This document shows, one piece after another, positions 1-12,265 of a stretch of 64,000 nucleotides of DNA (positions within the stretch are counted from its first letter, which is position 1; every line of letters begins with the position of its first letter). Origin of the DNA: Symsagittifera roscoffensis (Eukaryota; Xenacoelomorpha; Acoela; Convolutidae); NCBI RefSeq assembly GCF_963678635.1, contig NC_087063.1, forward strand, positions 6,850,386 to 6,914,385, in the 5' to 3' direction. The translations under genes and the position numbers were made by a program. Below the pieces are notes generated by a model. That model saw only the letters and a program-made list of their open reading frames with translations, was not told the DNA's origin and did no database searches.

Positions 1-322
1 AACATAAAACGTTATCACATAACAGGACCTCTCACAAAAACCGCACGAAATCATGCTCCCACTCCTGGCCTAACCCACCAGAGAGGACGTCCTGAGCATG
101 CTCTATAGCCGGCCTAACCCACCGCGCTACATCCACGCTTTGTGACCATACTCCTATTTTTAATAAGAGGTACTCAAGGGTGAGTAACTCTTCAAAATAA
201 CCGAACTAAAACAAAAAGCTTTTGTGAAAACAACTAGCCAAAATCATAATTAAAACACCGAACTAATAGAAATTTTATAAAATGTAAATTACACCTTGCA
301 GTATATAGATCAGCATACAACA

Positions 323-751
323 TCAAATACGATTGTCCAAAGACAAAAGGACCCCACTACACTCGAAAAAGAATGGCCAACCACAATCAATATGCCGTCC
401 ACAATCACAACTCAAATGATTTAGAGTACGACTTGACTTCGCAGAAAAGGACTTCATTGAACTAGACCAATGACCACCTCGATGTTCAAGTATACGTACA
501 GATCCGAGTAACCAGGCATCCCCTCCACGCACAATCTCCACGCCATTCCCAGACTAGGTTGAATACAAAAGAAGTTCTCTACATGAAACAGAAAAACCTG
601 TCATAGCAAACCATTCTGAAATCAGATTTGAGTTTGTTGAGAAAACCCAGTCGTTGCCATAAGAAGACACAACGATTGATCCTGGAACTTCTCTAACAGG
701 AGAAACCAGAAGAAATATGATGTTCGCCAAATACCAACGTCTATCATCCAT
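323..751 (-). pseudogene. Unknown ORF interrupted by one in-frame stop
   Basis: Two minus-strand open stretches (554-751 and 323-541) lie in the same frame, separated only by a TAG at 554-556. Read together they give about 140 codons with a hydrophobic N-terminal part (residues about 8-25) and a Cys-containing C-terminal part with the short motif CDCGRHIDCG. I do not recognise the family. The compositional coherence across the stop suggests a former coding exon rather than chance, but it could still be noise. The stretch 1-320 contains only a twice-repeated ggcctaacccacc motif and no gene I can see. Confidence 0.22.
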
Positions 752-799
752 CCTTTGAATTGCAGAAAAACTATTCTAAAAAACTCTGTAAAACCCGGA

Positions 800-1215
800 T
801 GGGTGGAACCTGATCTAAACTACATTTTATGATTGGATAAATTAGATATTTTACCACTGTAAAGTATTTAATATTAACCAATCATGGTCCATCTAACTAA
901 CAACCCACTTATTTGTAAGTGCTGAAATTACTTGTAATTTCAGCACCAGAGAGATTTGAATTTAACTTAGAAATTAGTTGCCTCTCCAAGAAAACTTCAG
1001 CAGCCGCAATAAACCAGTATACCCTAGATCTATTGAGCCTAGCAGAGACTAGTTAAACAACCTGAGACTAGAATAGTATAAGAGTAAGATTAGGATCGGT
1101 ATTAGACTAAGAAGTTGCACGAATCTATCCGGCCGAAAATAAGATAGCGTGACGAGCAGACGGTGTACCCTATCCGAAATTACTCTATGAGTTAAGACCA
1201 TCGGTTATAACTCAA
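800..1215 (+). repeat. Left member of a diverged direct-repeat pair (LTR-like)
   Basis: This segment aligns with 10841-11235 in the same orientation. Shared blocks include tgggtg at the left end, attaaccaatcatg, accagtata, agatctattgag, aagttgcacgaa, ctatccggccgaaaata and acggtgtacc. The copies differ by many substitutions and indels. Two direct repeats about 10 kb apart around decayed coding sequence suggest very old LTRs, but I found no target duplication or primer-binding site, so LTR status is an inference. Confidence 0.4.
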
Positions 1216-1239
1216 AAACATCATGTAGCCGATCTTTTT

Positions 1240-2980
1240 TCGTGTGACAACATCTTTGCATGTTTCTGGTATACAGTGGCGTGCACAGTGGAGTTTTTTG
1301 AGGAGAGGGGGAGGTGTTTTCAGCAATCAGAATTGAGGGTGAGGGGGGTTGAATCCTAGGTACACTACTGCTAGATATAGGTTTCATGAGTGCTTTGGAA
1401 GTATAATTGAACTTGAAATATCTGTTTGATATTCTGACTCCAGTTGAACTCTAGGCGGGCATGGGTGGCGGAGGACAGAGCGGCAGTCTAGTCGGAACAA
1501 CAGGGACTCACCAAACTTAAACTTTATACACTCTTCGAAATTATTATCAATTAATAATCCTTGGTATATTCCATCATACACTTGATTGACGAATCTCTCT
1601 TTGTAAAAAAACTTGTGTAATCATTTCTGGTTGTAAATATTGAGTCACATATCTCGGGGTTGATTTATTTGATTATTCGTGCGTTTCAGTGCAGTGTTTA
1701 AGTATGAAAACCAGAAAAAAAATCAATTGAGGACTATACAAAAATATATACTTTCAGAATCTTTTGATAAAACTTTGATTTTGAAAATTGGCAGCCATTT
1801 ATGACGAAACGAAAATATTGCAAAAACAAAAAGTCAAAGATTTCTTCTATTTACGAATGGGTGGCCTTTTCTCTTACATTTTTTGTTCCAAACGTTCTTA
1901 TTGATCTGAAAACCTCAAAAGTTATATAAATAACGAAAAAAAACTTATTTTGAACAAAATGTTAGTTGGTCGATTCATGTCCTCACAAATGTCACTTCAA
2001 ATTGTCATCCCTCTAATGAAAAACAAAGTGAAACATAACTTTCTGAAATTTTTTTGAGAATTCTACAAATTCTGCAAAAAGTTGAAGTCAGGCAAGCAGT
2101 TTATTAAAAAACAATCATTAGCATAAAAAGTTATCAAGTCGTTTCTGATGATACCAAACTTATTTTGCAGGACTTCTTGAACTTATCAGACTTTGAGCAA
2201 AAATGCCCGTCTTTTCACTATTTTTATAAGGTTTTAACGCTTGTATGTGAAGGGCTTCACTTTTTATTAACTCTTTTTCAATTAATTCATTGTACACTTA
2301 GAAAATTGAAATTTTCACTTTCATTGATGCCTGTTTTTTTTAAATTACTCTGAACATCGTTTAATTAGAGTTATTACAAAATTACATCGAGAGAAATTGA
2401 TCTCAGCCGCCCTCTTTTAACAGACTGTTCTTGACTTTCACAATCTGCTGTAATTTTTTTCAGCGGATAATTAAGGCAAAAAACTTTTCACACAACATGA
2501 AAAAAGAGCCACTAGAAGATTGGGTTGTTCATAGTGCGACTTGTTTGTGGTCTCAGTCGTTTCTTAAGATTTCACTCCATGGAAAAATTTGTTGCAGGTG
2601 TTAAAAACTGGTTTTTCAGGACCGCAGTAGCTTAGTGCATGTTCAATATCAGGTGTTGATAATTTTATAGAGACTAGAGTTCAGATCAACTGCCCCGCAG
2701 TGGCGAAAAGGATAAAAACCAATTATCTACAGAAAAATATACAGTTTTTAGTACTGTTGTAATTTTAAATAGTTAACCTTTGATCATGTAATTTTAATCA
2801 TCGATTATAATGCATTTTGTTTTGAAAAATTTATAGTCTGCATATCTTTTTTATATAAGCAATTGTGCTGAAAAGGTCATATGAATCAGTTCTGAACAAA
2901 ATTAGTTTTCTTATCGCGGGAACGCTTAGTTGGCAAAATCTTAGAAGGATCTCTTCAAAACTGTAGTTTGATGTAAATAA
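1240..2980. other. AT-rich stretch without a recognisable gene
   Basis: ORFs here are short and compositionally random. Homopolymer runs and stop codons occur in all frames. Nothing is supported beyond a weak tRNA-like A-box/B-box spacing near 2628-2687, which I rejected as a tRNA gene. Confidence 0.5.
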
Positions 2981-5735
2981 TTTTCCTCAAGTGAGTTCAG
3001 CTCATTATAACACTGAAGGAAACTTTTCCTGTTTACAATTGTTTGTTAAATTTGAGAAAAAAAGATACTTAACTTAAACTCAGATTGATGAAATTGATGG
3101 GCAATATAGGCAAAATAATCAATTTTATACAAATTTTATACAGATTATACACAGATAATCTACATAGTATACTCAGCTGTTTTTGTATAAAGATTATACA
3201 CTGACTGAATACTTATTGACTACAGAACATATACAGTTTTTATAGAATAGAAAAATCGATCATTTTGGCATTAAAATTGCTTTTTTTTTCGGTGGAAAAA
3301 AAATCGATTCTATCTATATGGAATTGAATATTGTTCGCAAACTGGTTGTAGACAAAGTACAACCTAGAAGATTCTATATTTGCGTTATTAAGTAGATTTT
3401 TTCAGTATATGATCGATTTGTTATCCATTTTTGTCACTGCGGGGCTCGCGGTTGGTGAAATCAAATTTATAGTGACCCATTTTTGTTATCCATTTTTGTT
3501 TTCCAACCAATTTGTTATCCATTTTTGTCACTGCGGTGCTCACGGTTGGTAAAAACAAGTTTGCGGGGCTCACGGTTGGTGTAATAGCAGTCCATGAAAA
3601 TGCTTTAAAAAAATTAAGTATGATTTTAGTTTCGAGAGCTGGAGTACCCCAAAATAGTTTCAACCATGATGGTTTCATAACTCAATTTCTCTCTAAAAAT
3701 GTTAGGAAATTTCGCAAAAAATTTTGACTTGAAATTTGTATATTCAAAATAAAATTGATTTTAAATGTTAGCTATTGTGATATAATGATTAATCTAAAGT
3801 AATAAGAAAACCAGTTGTTTTGCTAAATATATTCAGTAATTGTAACAATTGTGAAGTTTACTAATCGTTTTTTAGAGTAAACTTTTGCCCGAATTGGTTG
3901 TTAAAAACAAACTTATAGATTGGGAAGTTGGCCACGTAGGGAAAAAATTATACGGAAAAAATTTCCTCACGACAATTGTAAGGAAAAAATTATAAGAAAA
4001 AAGCACCGAGGCATTAGCCCTTAAAGATGAAAAGAACGAAGAAAAGCGCTCATTTTTTACTTGAAAGCTTAAAAAAATGATAGGTTTCAGAAAACGGCGG
4101 TATTTTTTATCCTGTTGTCATTGGTTAATATGAAAAGGTCAAAAAATGAAAAATTGAAACTTATAGCGCTGGTTTAATTTTTTCACAACTGATTTAATGA
4201 AGCTCAACAATTGAAGTCAAGCCAGACAGCAAGAAAAAACCAGACTTGCAAACAGCAGTTTTTTATTATTAATAATAAAGTTTTCTCCCATTCTCTCAAT
4301 TTTTTAAGGGTGAATGAACGTAGTAATGATTTTTTTCCGTTTTTTTTAAGCTCAGATCATTTTTTTGCAAAAAGGAAGACACTCACCTCTGTACAGTGTC
4401 AAACTGTGTATTCTGTGAATTGCACATTTGTTCTTCTTTTGCTATTTCATTCTCTTCGATCTTTCCAAAAAACTTTCACATCTTTAAGTACTTGTCTCTG
4501 GTATTCAGGAACATACAGACACAAAATTGTGCGCCTATTCAGTGCACAGTTTCGTCTTGTAACGCTATTCAACGGCAAAGTGGAATTTATTTTTAGGTTT
4601 CCCAAATAGAAACTTGTATATTGATACAATTTTCCTAAATTTGTAATTTTTTTTCAAAAAAAAAACTGTATATCATGATTTGTTCTTGAAATTCAAGAAG
4701 TTTTAGAGCCATATATTTTGTCATTTTGACGTTTTCTATAGAAACGTTTACTGGTAACCGCAAAAAATTAATAACAGCGTTTATTGATAACAGCGGCTTA
4801 AATTTTCTGCAAACATTATCTAAAAAATTTGTTGAAGCTTGACTTCATCCCAAACCAGCACCATGATCAGCAGTTTTTTTTTAAAAAAACAAGCTGGACT
4901 TAGCACTAAACTTGCAGCACGAACTGCAAAATTTTCGAAAAATTTTGAAATAAAAATAAAAAAATACTTTGATCTTTGTTTCGCACCGAGTAAATCAAAT
5001 TACCCTCAAAAGACTGTCTAAAAACTACACTAATCGACTTTCAGAAAAAAATCTTTTAATACCAGTGTTTCTTGTTTTCTGCTTCTCAAAACTCACTGGC
5101 ACGATCGGATGTAGACGATTGATTGTATTATGAAGGCTCAAAATTATACATCATTTCTCTTTGAAAATAAACCTTTTAAAATAACTTAAACTTCCTCAAC
5201 CCTTAAAAAAGATGATTTAAACGCGCAAGTGGAAGAATAAAGACAAAAAATGACGCTAAAAATGTTACATCAAATTCTTCAAAAAGAAAATTTTATAAGT
5301 AATTTACACTTTCTTGCCCCTTATAAAACATACATGGGCAAGATGAATGGGCAAGTGACAAAAATGTTTGCACTTAACTTACTAACACACGCTTGATTTA
5401 TTTATATACAGCACAAGATGTTTCGACTCAATTTGTCAAATGCCTCATCATTACGATTTTCCAAACTCTTGCTTTAATTTAGTTATTTTTCTAAAAATCT
5501 CGTTTACTATAAAAAACTCAATTTGATTGCATTCTTCGCTATTTACATCCATCATCATCAAAGTTAGTGGAATGGTATCCAATTAGTGGATTGGTAGTGC
5601 AGCACTTTTTTGGAATACTTCCACCCTTAAACACGAAACACTTCAAGGTGCTCAAATGAAAAATTTCAATTACAAACTAGGAACAGGAACCTTCTTTTAT
5701 GATAAACGAAATTAAACAACAGAAAGGGCAACCGG
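2981..5735 (+). repeat. Tandem duplication, copy 1 (about 2.75 kb)
   Basis: The block starts at ttttcctcaagtgagtt and ends at gaaagggcaaccg, immediately before the N gap. It aligns end to end with 5937-8569 with scattered substitutions and small indels. Landmarks in both are the near-palindrome gacgttttctatagaaacg, the string agtttcaaccatg, and cactg(c/t)g(g/t)ggctcacggttg. Copy 1 carries extra iterations of a ttgttatccatttttgtcactgcgg unit at about 3418-3590. No convincing ORF lies inside; the longest (4211-4609, plus) is a low-complexity F/S/K-rich frame not kept open in copy 2. Confidence 0.8.
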
Positions 5736-5935
5736 NNNNNNNNNNNNNNNNNNNNNNNNNNNNNNNNNNNNNNNNNNNNNNNNNNNNNNNNNNNNNNNNN
5801 NNNNNNNNNNNNNNNNNNNNNNNNNNNNNNNNNNNNNNNNNNNNNNNNNNNNNNNNNNNNNNNNNNNNNNNNNNNNNNNNNNNNNNNNNNNNNNNNNNNN
5901 NNNNNNNNNNNNNNNNNNNNNNNNNNNNNNNNNNN
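5736..5935. other. Assembly gap of 200 N
   Basis: Exactly 200 N characters, so a scaffold placeholder rather than measured sequence. It sits at the junction of the two duplicated copies, so the duplication may be partly an assembly artefact (for example two haplotypes placed in tandem). Confidence 0.98.
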
Positions 5936-5936
5936 G

Positions 5937-8569
5937 TTTTCCTCAAGTGAGTTGAGCTCATTATAACACTGAGGGATACTTTTCCTGCTTACAATTGTTT
6001 GTTAAATTTGAGAAAAAAAGATACTCAACTTAAACTCAGATTGATGAAATTGAAATTGATACGACCCAAATAGTTTATAGGCAAAATAATCAACTTTAGA
6101 CAAATTTTATACAGATTGTACACAGATAATCTACATAGTATACTCAGCGGTTTTTGTATAAAGATTATATACTGACTGAATACTTATTGACTACAGAACA
6201 TATAAGATTTTATAGAATAGGAAAATCGATCATTTTGATCCAAAAATTGTTTTTTTTTGGTGGAAAAAAATCGATTCTATCTGCATGGAATCGATTGTCG
6301 TTCGCGAAATAGTTGTAGATAAATGAATTCTTTAATTGCGTTAATATGTAAAACTTTTCAGTATATGATTGATTTTTTATCCATTTTTGTCACTGTGTGG
6401 CTCACGGTTGATGAACACACATTTAATTCTGAGTTAAGCTTGAAATTTTTTTGAAAATTTAATTAAAACTTAAGTAAAACCTGTCCATGTAAAAGCAGTC
6501 CATGAAAATGCACTTAAAAAAATACTCAATATTATTTTAGTTTTGAGAGCTGGAGTACCCCAAAATAGTTTCAACCATGCTGGTGTTTTTACTCAATTTC
6601 TCTCTAAAAAAATATGAAACTTCGCAATGATTTTTGACATGAAAATTGTATATTCAAATTGAAATTGATTTTAATTTTTTACTGCTGTGATATTATGATT
6701 AATAAGCAAACCAGTTGCTATGCTTAATATGTGAAGTTTACCAATCGTTTTTTAGAGAAAACTTTTGCCCGATTTGGTTGTTAAAAACAAACTGATAGGA
6801 TGGGAAATTGGCCACGTGACAAATGTAATGAAAAAATTATATGAAAAGCACCGAGGCATTAGCCTAAGAGATGAAAAGAACGAAGAAAAGCGCTCCTTTT
6901 TCACTTGAATGCTTGAAAGAAAAAATGTTAGAAAATTGCGGTAAAATTTATCCTGTTGTCAGCTATTGATCTGAAAAAATCAAAAAATGGAAAGTTGAAA
7001 TTTATAGCGGTGGTTTAGTTTTTTCACAACTAATTCAAAGAAGCTCAAAAATTGAAGGCAAGCATATAACAACCAGATTAGCAAAATTAATAATAAATTT
7101 TTCTTCTATTCTCTCAATTTTTAAAAGGTCATTGAACGTAGTTCACGATGACTTTTTTGGTTTTTTCAAGAAAAGCCTTAGAATTTGTTTAGGCTCAAAT
7201 TTATTTTTTTCGCGGTTTGTCTTTTGATTTCTTTTTAAGATCAGATCACTTTTTGCTAAAGGAAGACACTCCCCTCTGTACAATACCAAACTGTGTACTT
7301 TGTGATTTTTAAGCGGATTCAGGTACAAGGACGCCCCTTTGTTCTTTTTTTGTTATTTCCCTCTGTTTAATCAGTTTAAACAGTCTTAAAATACTTGTCT
7401 CTGGTTTTCAAGAATCTACAGACACAAGTTTGTGCGCCTATCTAGTGCACAGTTTGGCCTCCTAATGCTATTCAACGGCAAATGGGTAAGATTCACAAAA
7501 TAGGTGATCGACTTCTAGTTTTTAAAGGGAATTTATTTTTAGATTTCCCAAATAAAAACTTGTGTATTCATACAAATTTCTCAATTTAGGTCAGTTTTCA
7601 AAAAAAAATTGTATATCATGATTTGTTCTTGAAATTCAAGAAGCTTTAGAGCCATATGTTTTGTCATTTCGACGTTTTCTATAGAAACGTTTACTGGTAA
7701 CCGCAAAACAATAATAACAGCGTTTACTGATAACAGCGGCATAAATTTTCAGCAAACATTATCCAAAAAACTTGTTGAAGCTTGGCTTTATCCCAAACCT
7801 GCAAAGTTTATCCCACGAACTGCAAAGTTTTCAAAACAAAGATGAAATTTTTAAAAAAAATTTTGATATTTGTTTTGCACCGAGTAAATCAATTTAGCGA
7901 TATAAGATTGACTAAACGCTACACTAATCAATTTTCTGAATTTCTTTTTTTAACAGAATTGTTTCTTAATTCCTGATTCTCACAACTCATTGACAAGATC
8001 ATATGTAGATTATTACTTGTTTGATGTACGCTCGAAAATATACTGCATATCTCTTTCAAAATAAACCTCTTAAAATCTTTTAAACTTTCCTCAACCCTCA
8101 AAAAAATGACTTTGAGGCGCAAGTGGAGAAAAAAAAATACTCTAAAAATTTTACATCATATTCTTCAAAAAGAAATCTCTTAATTTAATATACACTTTGT
8201 TGCCCCTTATAAAAGATACCTTAAGTGGGCAAGTGAAAAAAAAATTGGACTCAGTTTGTCAAACGCTTCATTGTTGCGGTTTTTTAAATTCTTGTTTTGC
8301 TTCAGTTATTTTTCTAAAAATCTCTTTTATTATATAAAAAACTCAACTTGATTGCATACTACGATAAATACATCCTCCAATGTCAAAGTTAGTGGAATGG
8401 TATCTATTTAATGGAATGGTAAGGCAGTATTTTTGTGGGAATTTTCCAACCCTTAAATACGAAACACTTCTAGGCGCTCAAATAAAAATTTTAAAATTTT
8501 AAAATACAAACTAGGAACAGGAAACTTTTCTTATAATAAGCGAATTATAACAATAGAAAGGGCAACCGA
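5937..8569 (+). repeat. Tandem duplication, copy 2 (about 2.63 kb)
   Basis: Aligned partner of 2981-5735; it begins directly after the N gap at the same internal base as copy 1 and ends at the same ggcaaccg string. It is about 120 bp shorter through several deletions. No ORF is preserved between the copies, so the duplicated sequence looks non-coding. Confidence 0.8.
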
Positions 8570-8639
8570 AAAGACAGACATTCAAAACATAAAACGAAGA
8601 ATAATAATCAACCCAACGACTAGAACAAACTTACTTACA

Positions 8640-10260
8640 CAAACTATTTAATACCCGGATGTGAAGTTACCCGAGAAATCCGTAACATCAAAGCTCAAAA
8701 TCGCAAAAGCAAAATATCTGAAGAGATAAAACAGCAACCTCTTGCAAGAACTTTTTATTTTCGAAAGGAGAAATTTGTTAGCCGATCTTAAACAGAGACG
8801 TAGGAGCACAACGATCTCAAAAAATTTTCTTTTTAGCCCCATTCGCAATATCATCAATTAACAAATTATAGTTACCCTCAGCCCTCTACAAGCTCGCGAA
8901 TTTCGTTAAATTCTTTTCATGAATTTTATTAATCATTCCGCAGAAATTCCCACACCCAAAAAAAGTTGGACTGAAAACTTTCCTTGGACATCAAATTTTA
9001 TCTACAAACGCCTTTTAACTTTCTAGTTAAAAAAAAAATTCTCAACCCCAAGACACACCCACTACTTTTATCGTGATTAATAATGAAAACGACCCTATAA
9101 CTGATTCAATATCCTCCGACACTACTAGTTCTTCCGTTTTAAAAAATTGAACAGCAAGTTAAAAGGTTAATTAATCAAATATCAATTATGAAACATAGTG
9201 TAAAAGCAATTTTATGCTCATAAAATAACTTTAAAATCACTCAACCCCAGTTCATATCATATAAGCACTTGTCAACTCTGAAAAAATTACATTCATTGAA
9301 GAATAAAAATACTTCTATAAAACAACCCCGATGACAACGAACTTTGTGACTCTATCAGTCAACAACTAAGTACCACACTACATCTAAAACAATTGACCAC
9401 CATAGGCTTAAACCAAACAGTAAAACGATTCATTGCACAAAAAGCTAATCAATTCTCTATTAAGCACTATGACCATACATGAAGATTCTCCAAATTACAC
9501 TGACCCTAACGTCAACCCACAACTAACTGAAAAAATCTTCATCAAATCAGAATTAATTTTTGATCTTGACAGCACAAACAAATAATTTGACCACATCATC
9601 GATCATGCATCAACAAACAATAAAGCTTATGAACCACTTTTCAACAAATTCAATCACTTTGCACTAACATTTAACTTTTTCGCACCAAAAGGACGAGATA
9701 TTCACTGCTCGGATGAAGTTATGATGAAAACAAAAATAACCCACACTTGAACATTTTATAAATTCATCCAACTGCACCAATACACAGTAATCCCGTAATC
9801 CGCGCCATTGCTTTATGTTAATTAACTCGAAATACACATCTCCCTACTTCTTAATATTTTTATACCGTTTCAATTCTAACTTACACGACATCCCCCGTAT
9901 TTACGACCCTGCCCGTCTATCTATATCTTTTACCCCCTAACTAACAACTTCCCACAAGCTTCCCGTCCCATCATCATCCCGCATGAACACAAACAACTCA
10001 TCGAAGTAGCCCTATTAGACACATACATAAATTTAAATTAAACCACAAGCTTTCTTGTCTAATACAAAAATCGAATCACAAACTTTCAGCTTTTACCGAA
10101 GAAGTAATTATCATCAGAGCACTTGACTTTCTTTGGCAACTGCTTCGCACTAAAAATGTAATTCTCATGCTTGTCAAGCTCTTATAACTTACGACACTAA
10201 TAAAACTATCTTCCCCCATAAATTTTTCCCCGACCCCGAGTCCTCGTAAGTAAGTTTTTT
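8640..10260 (+). pseudogene. Decayed coding tract, unknown, possibly envelope-like
   Basis: Several plus-strand frames read as coherent protein for 40-90 codons before breaking at a stop or frameshift: about 8650-8790; about 9325-9480 (Gln/Thr/Leu-rich, helix-like, with a short ELCDSI motif); and about 9469-9790 (with the motif FFAPKGRDIHC, interrupted by single TAA and TGA codons). The pattern is that of one long gene broken by indels. Its position just upstream of the right LTR-like repeat (10841-11235) is where a retroviral-type env gene would lie. I cannot identify the family; the envelope idea rests on position and a loose resemblance to the tract at 58.6-60.5 kb. Confidence 0.3.
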
Positions 10261-10840
10261 ATCACTAACACATTTAAATAAACCACTCGCCCTTTTTACA
10301 CGTTTGTTTCGCCTTATCCTTTTAGACTTCACCAAGCATTCTTCTGAAAGAATAAAATTTTAAAAAACTCTAATTCAGTTTTCTAATTTTACTCCAACTG
10401 TGTTTCATAATTTATCCTAGTGAAGTAAATTTAATACAAACGCAATAATTTAATTATCATCTAGCGAAATTCAATTATGAATTAGTAATTTGATAATGAA
10501 AGTTAATTATGATAACCAACTTTTTTGTTTGTGCTCCTTTTATAAAGTTCGACTATTTGTCATTCCCTCGCCTACATTTTACGCACTCTTTTCATACAAT
10601 TAATACAAACCGCATCCGTAAAATTGCTTAAGATAATCATTCCCAGTTTTAGAAATCAATTAATAACAACTTTAATTTGCTTTCACAACCTCTCCTCAGT
10701 ACGAGCAACTGTTTTTTTTCTCTTCGTCCACGCAGCCACTGCTTCAAAAGAGTCTGCTCCAAGAATCAAGAAATTTCTCCATCCATCCTTCACAACAATA
10801 AACATTAAACTTAAAAAGTCTCTAAACTCTAAATCCCAGA

Positions 10841-11235
10841 TGGGTGCATCCAGTTTAAAGCTATTATTTATATCCAGTTATTTTATTGATAAAAGAATCT
10901 CTATAAAATATTCCTAATTAACCAATCATGATCCATGACTAACGCTATAGAAATTTCTAAGGCTGAAACTAGTCATAGTTTTAGCAACAGAACAGAATTT
11001 ACATAACTTAGCAAACAGTTGCTCTTCTCTAGAACAGTTCATGATATCTAAGCTCGCAAATACCAGTATACATTAGATCTATTGAGACTAGGAGATATAA
11101 GAGTAAGATTAAGGTTGGTATTAAACTAAGAAGTTGCACGAACCTATCCGGCCGAAAATAACCCAGCCTGACGAACACACGGTGTACCGTATCTGAAATT
11201 ATTCTATGGGAAAGCCACCCCGGACATAAACTCAC
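10841..11235 (+). repeat. Right member of the diverged LTR-like pair
   Basis: Partner of 800-1215 (see there). The shared core agaagttgcacgaa followed by ctatccggccgaaaata is nearly identical, while flanks and middle have indels. The sequence between 11236 and 11850 shows nothing I can support beyond short random ORFs. Confidence 0.4.
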
Positions 11236-11855
11236 TAATTTGTCCTTTGTTATCAACTGGTGAACTCAAATGAAAAGCTATTGCAAAGAAAATTGGAACG
11301 ATTTATAATCTGTGACTAAATTCTCTGTAAATGGTTTGAAACTTCGTTCCTTAATTTTAGTCTCGCTTTTTTCTGCTCTTTAAGCCGGAAAACATTATTA
11401 GTGAAATTGAGTGACAACTAACAAATTCTTGGATGTAGATCATCATGCCAATTTTATAGTTTTTGCCTTATGAAAACGCATGCATTTTTTGTTTTTTGCA
11501 ATTGTTGAGGAAGTAATTGGTTATAAAAGAACAATTATAGGTCACACGTAGGTTTAATTTTTTATCTAGTCTCATTTTACCCCAAAACGAGCTTACGCCT
11601 TATTTTAGCAGATCTGTTCGATGAAAATCCGATACACAAGTCCTGGGTCATTTGCTAGAGCGTTTGAAGGACTTGTTTGCACTGCAAAACATTTTGTCGA
11701 TATTGCTACCAAGATTGAAATATAACCCATCTCAAGTAGGCTGGTCAAACTTCCTAAAAATAAAAAAGAACATATTTGAAGCCTAAATCGAAAAAACAAA
11801 TTCTTCATCAATTCAGCACTATCTGTTTGAAACCAAAACTTTGTTTCAAACAGCT

Positions 11856-12204
11856 TGTTATACCTCAGCCGTTAGGTGAGGTATAAGTTAGTTTAACAAA
11901 GTCTATGCTGAGCGCTGACTGAGAAATAAGAAATAGAAAGATTAAGATCACAACTTAAATTCATCTGTCTATGTTTAAGTCTGGTTGACGCTGACCTCGA
12001 ATCATTTGAGATACAGCGTTTCATTTTAACTAGTACATATGTTGTTGGGTATAGATAGATACTTATTTAATCCTCAGACTTCTATATTTATTATGTAATC
12101 AGTTAGGTTTCATAATATATAAACATTACCAACTGGTAGTTTTAGCACCTAATTGTACATTGTTTATAAAAGGATGTTTTGCTATGATATCCGTATGGAT
12201 AACA
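11856..12204 (-). repeat. 3' LTR of element 1
   Basis: 349 bp, TG...CA ends, matching 18774-19127 over its whole length. It contains the terminal inverted repeat TGTTAT/ATAACA. Differences from the partner include a one-base deletion near the outer end and a small indel around the actagtacata motif. Confidence 0.95.
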
Positions 12205-12217
12205 TTTCCCTCCTTTT
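12205..12217 (-). promoter_or_regulatory. Polypurine tract of element 1
   Basis: On the minus strand AAAAGGAGGGAAA directly abuts the 3' LTR. This is the standard plus-strand primer position for LTR elements. Confidence 0.85.
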
Positions 12218-12265
12218 GAGAAATTGGGTTTTTTCAATTTAAGATTGTTCTAGATCCTCCGCCTG

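Noticed and set aside
2620-2700. tRNA-like sequence with A-box (tagcttagtgc) and B-box (gagttcagatc)
   Set aside because: The acceptor and T stems do not pair, so it is not a tRNA gene; at most a SINE-type relic.
5677-5961. Open frames across 5.7-5.96 kb
   Set aside because: They consist mostly of N bases and are meaningless.
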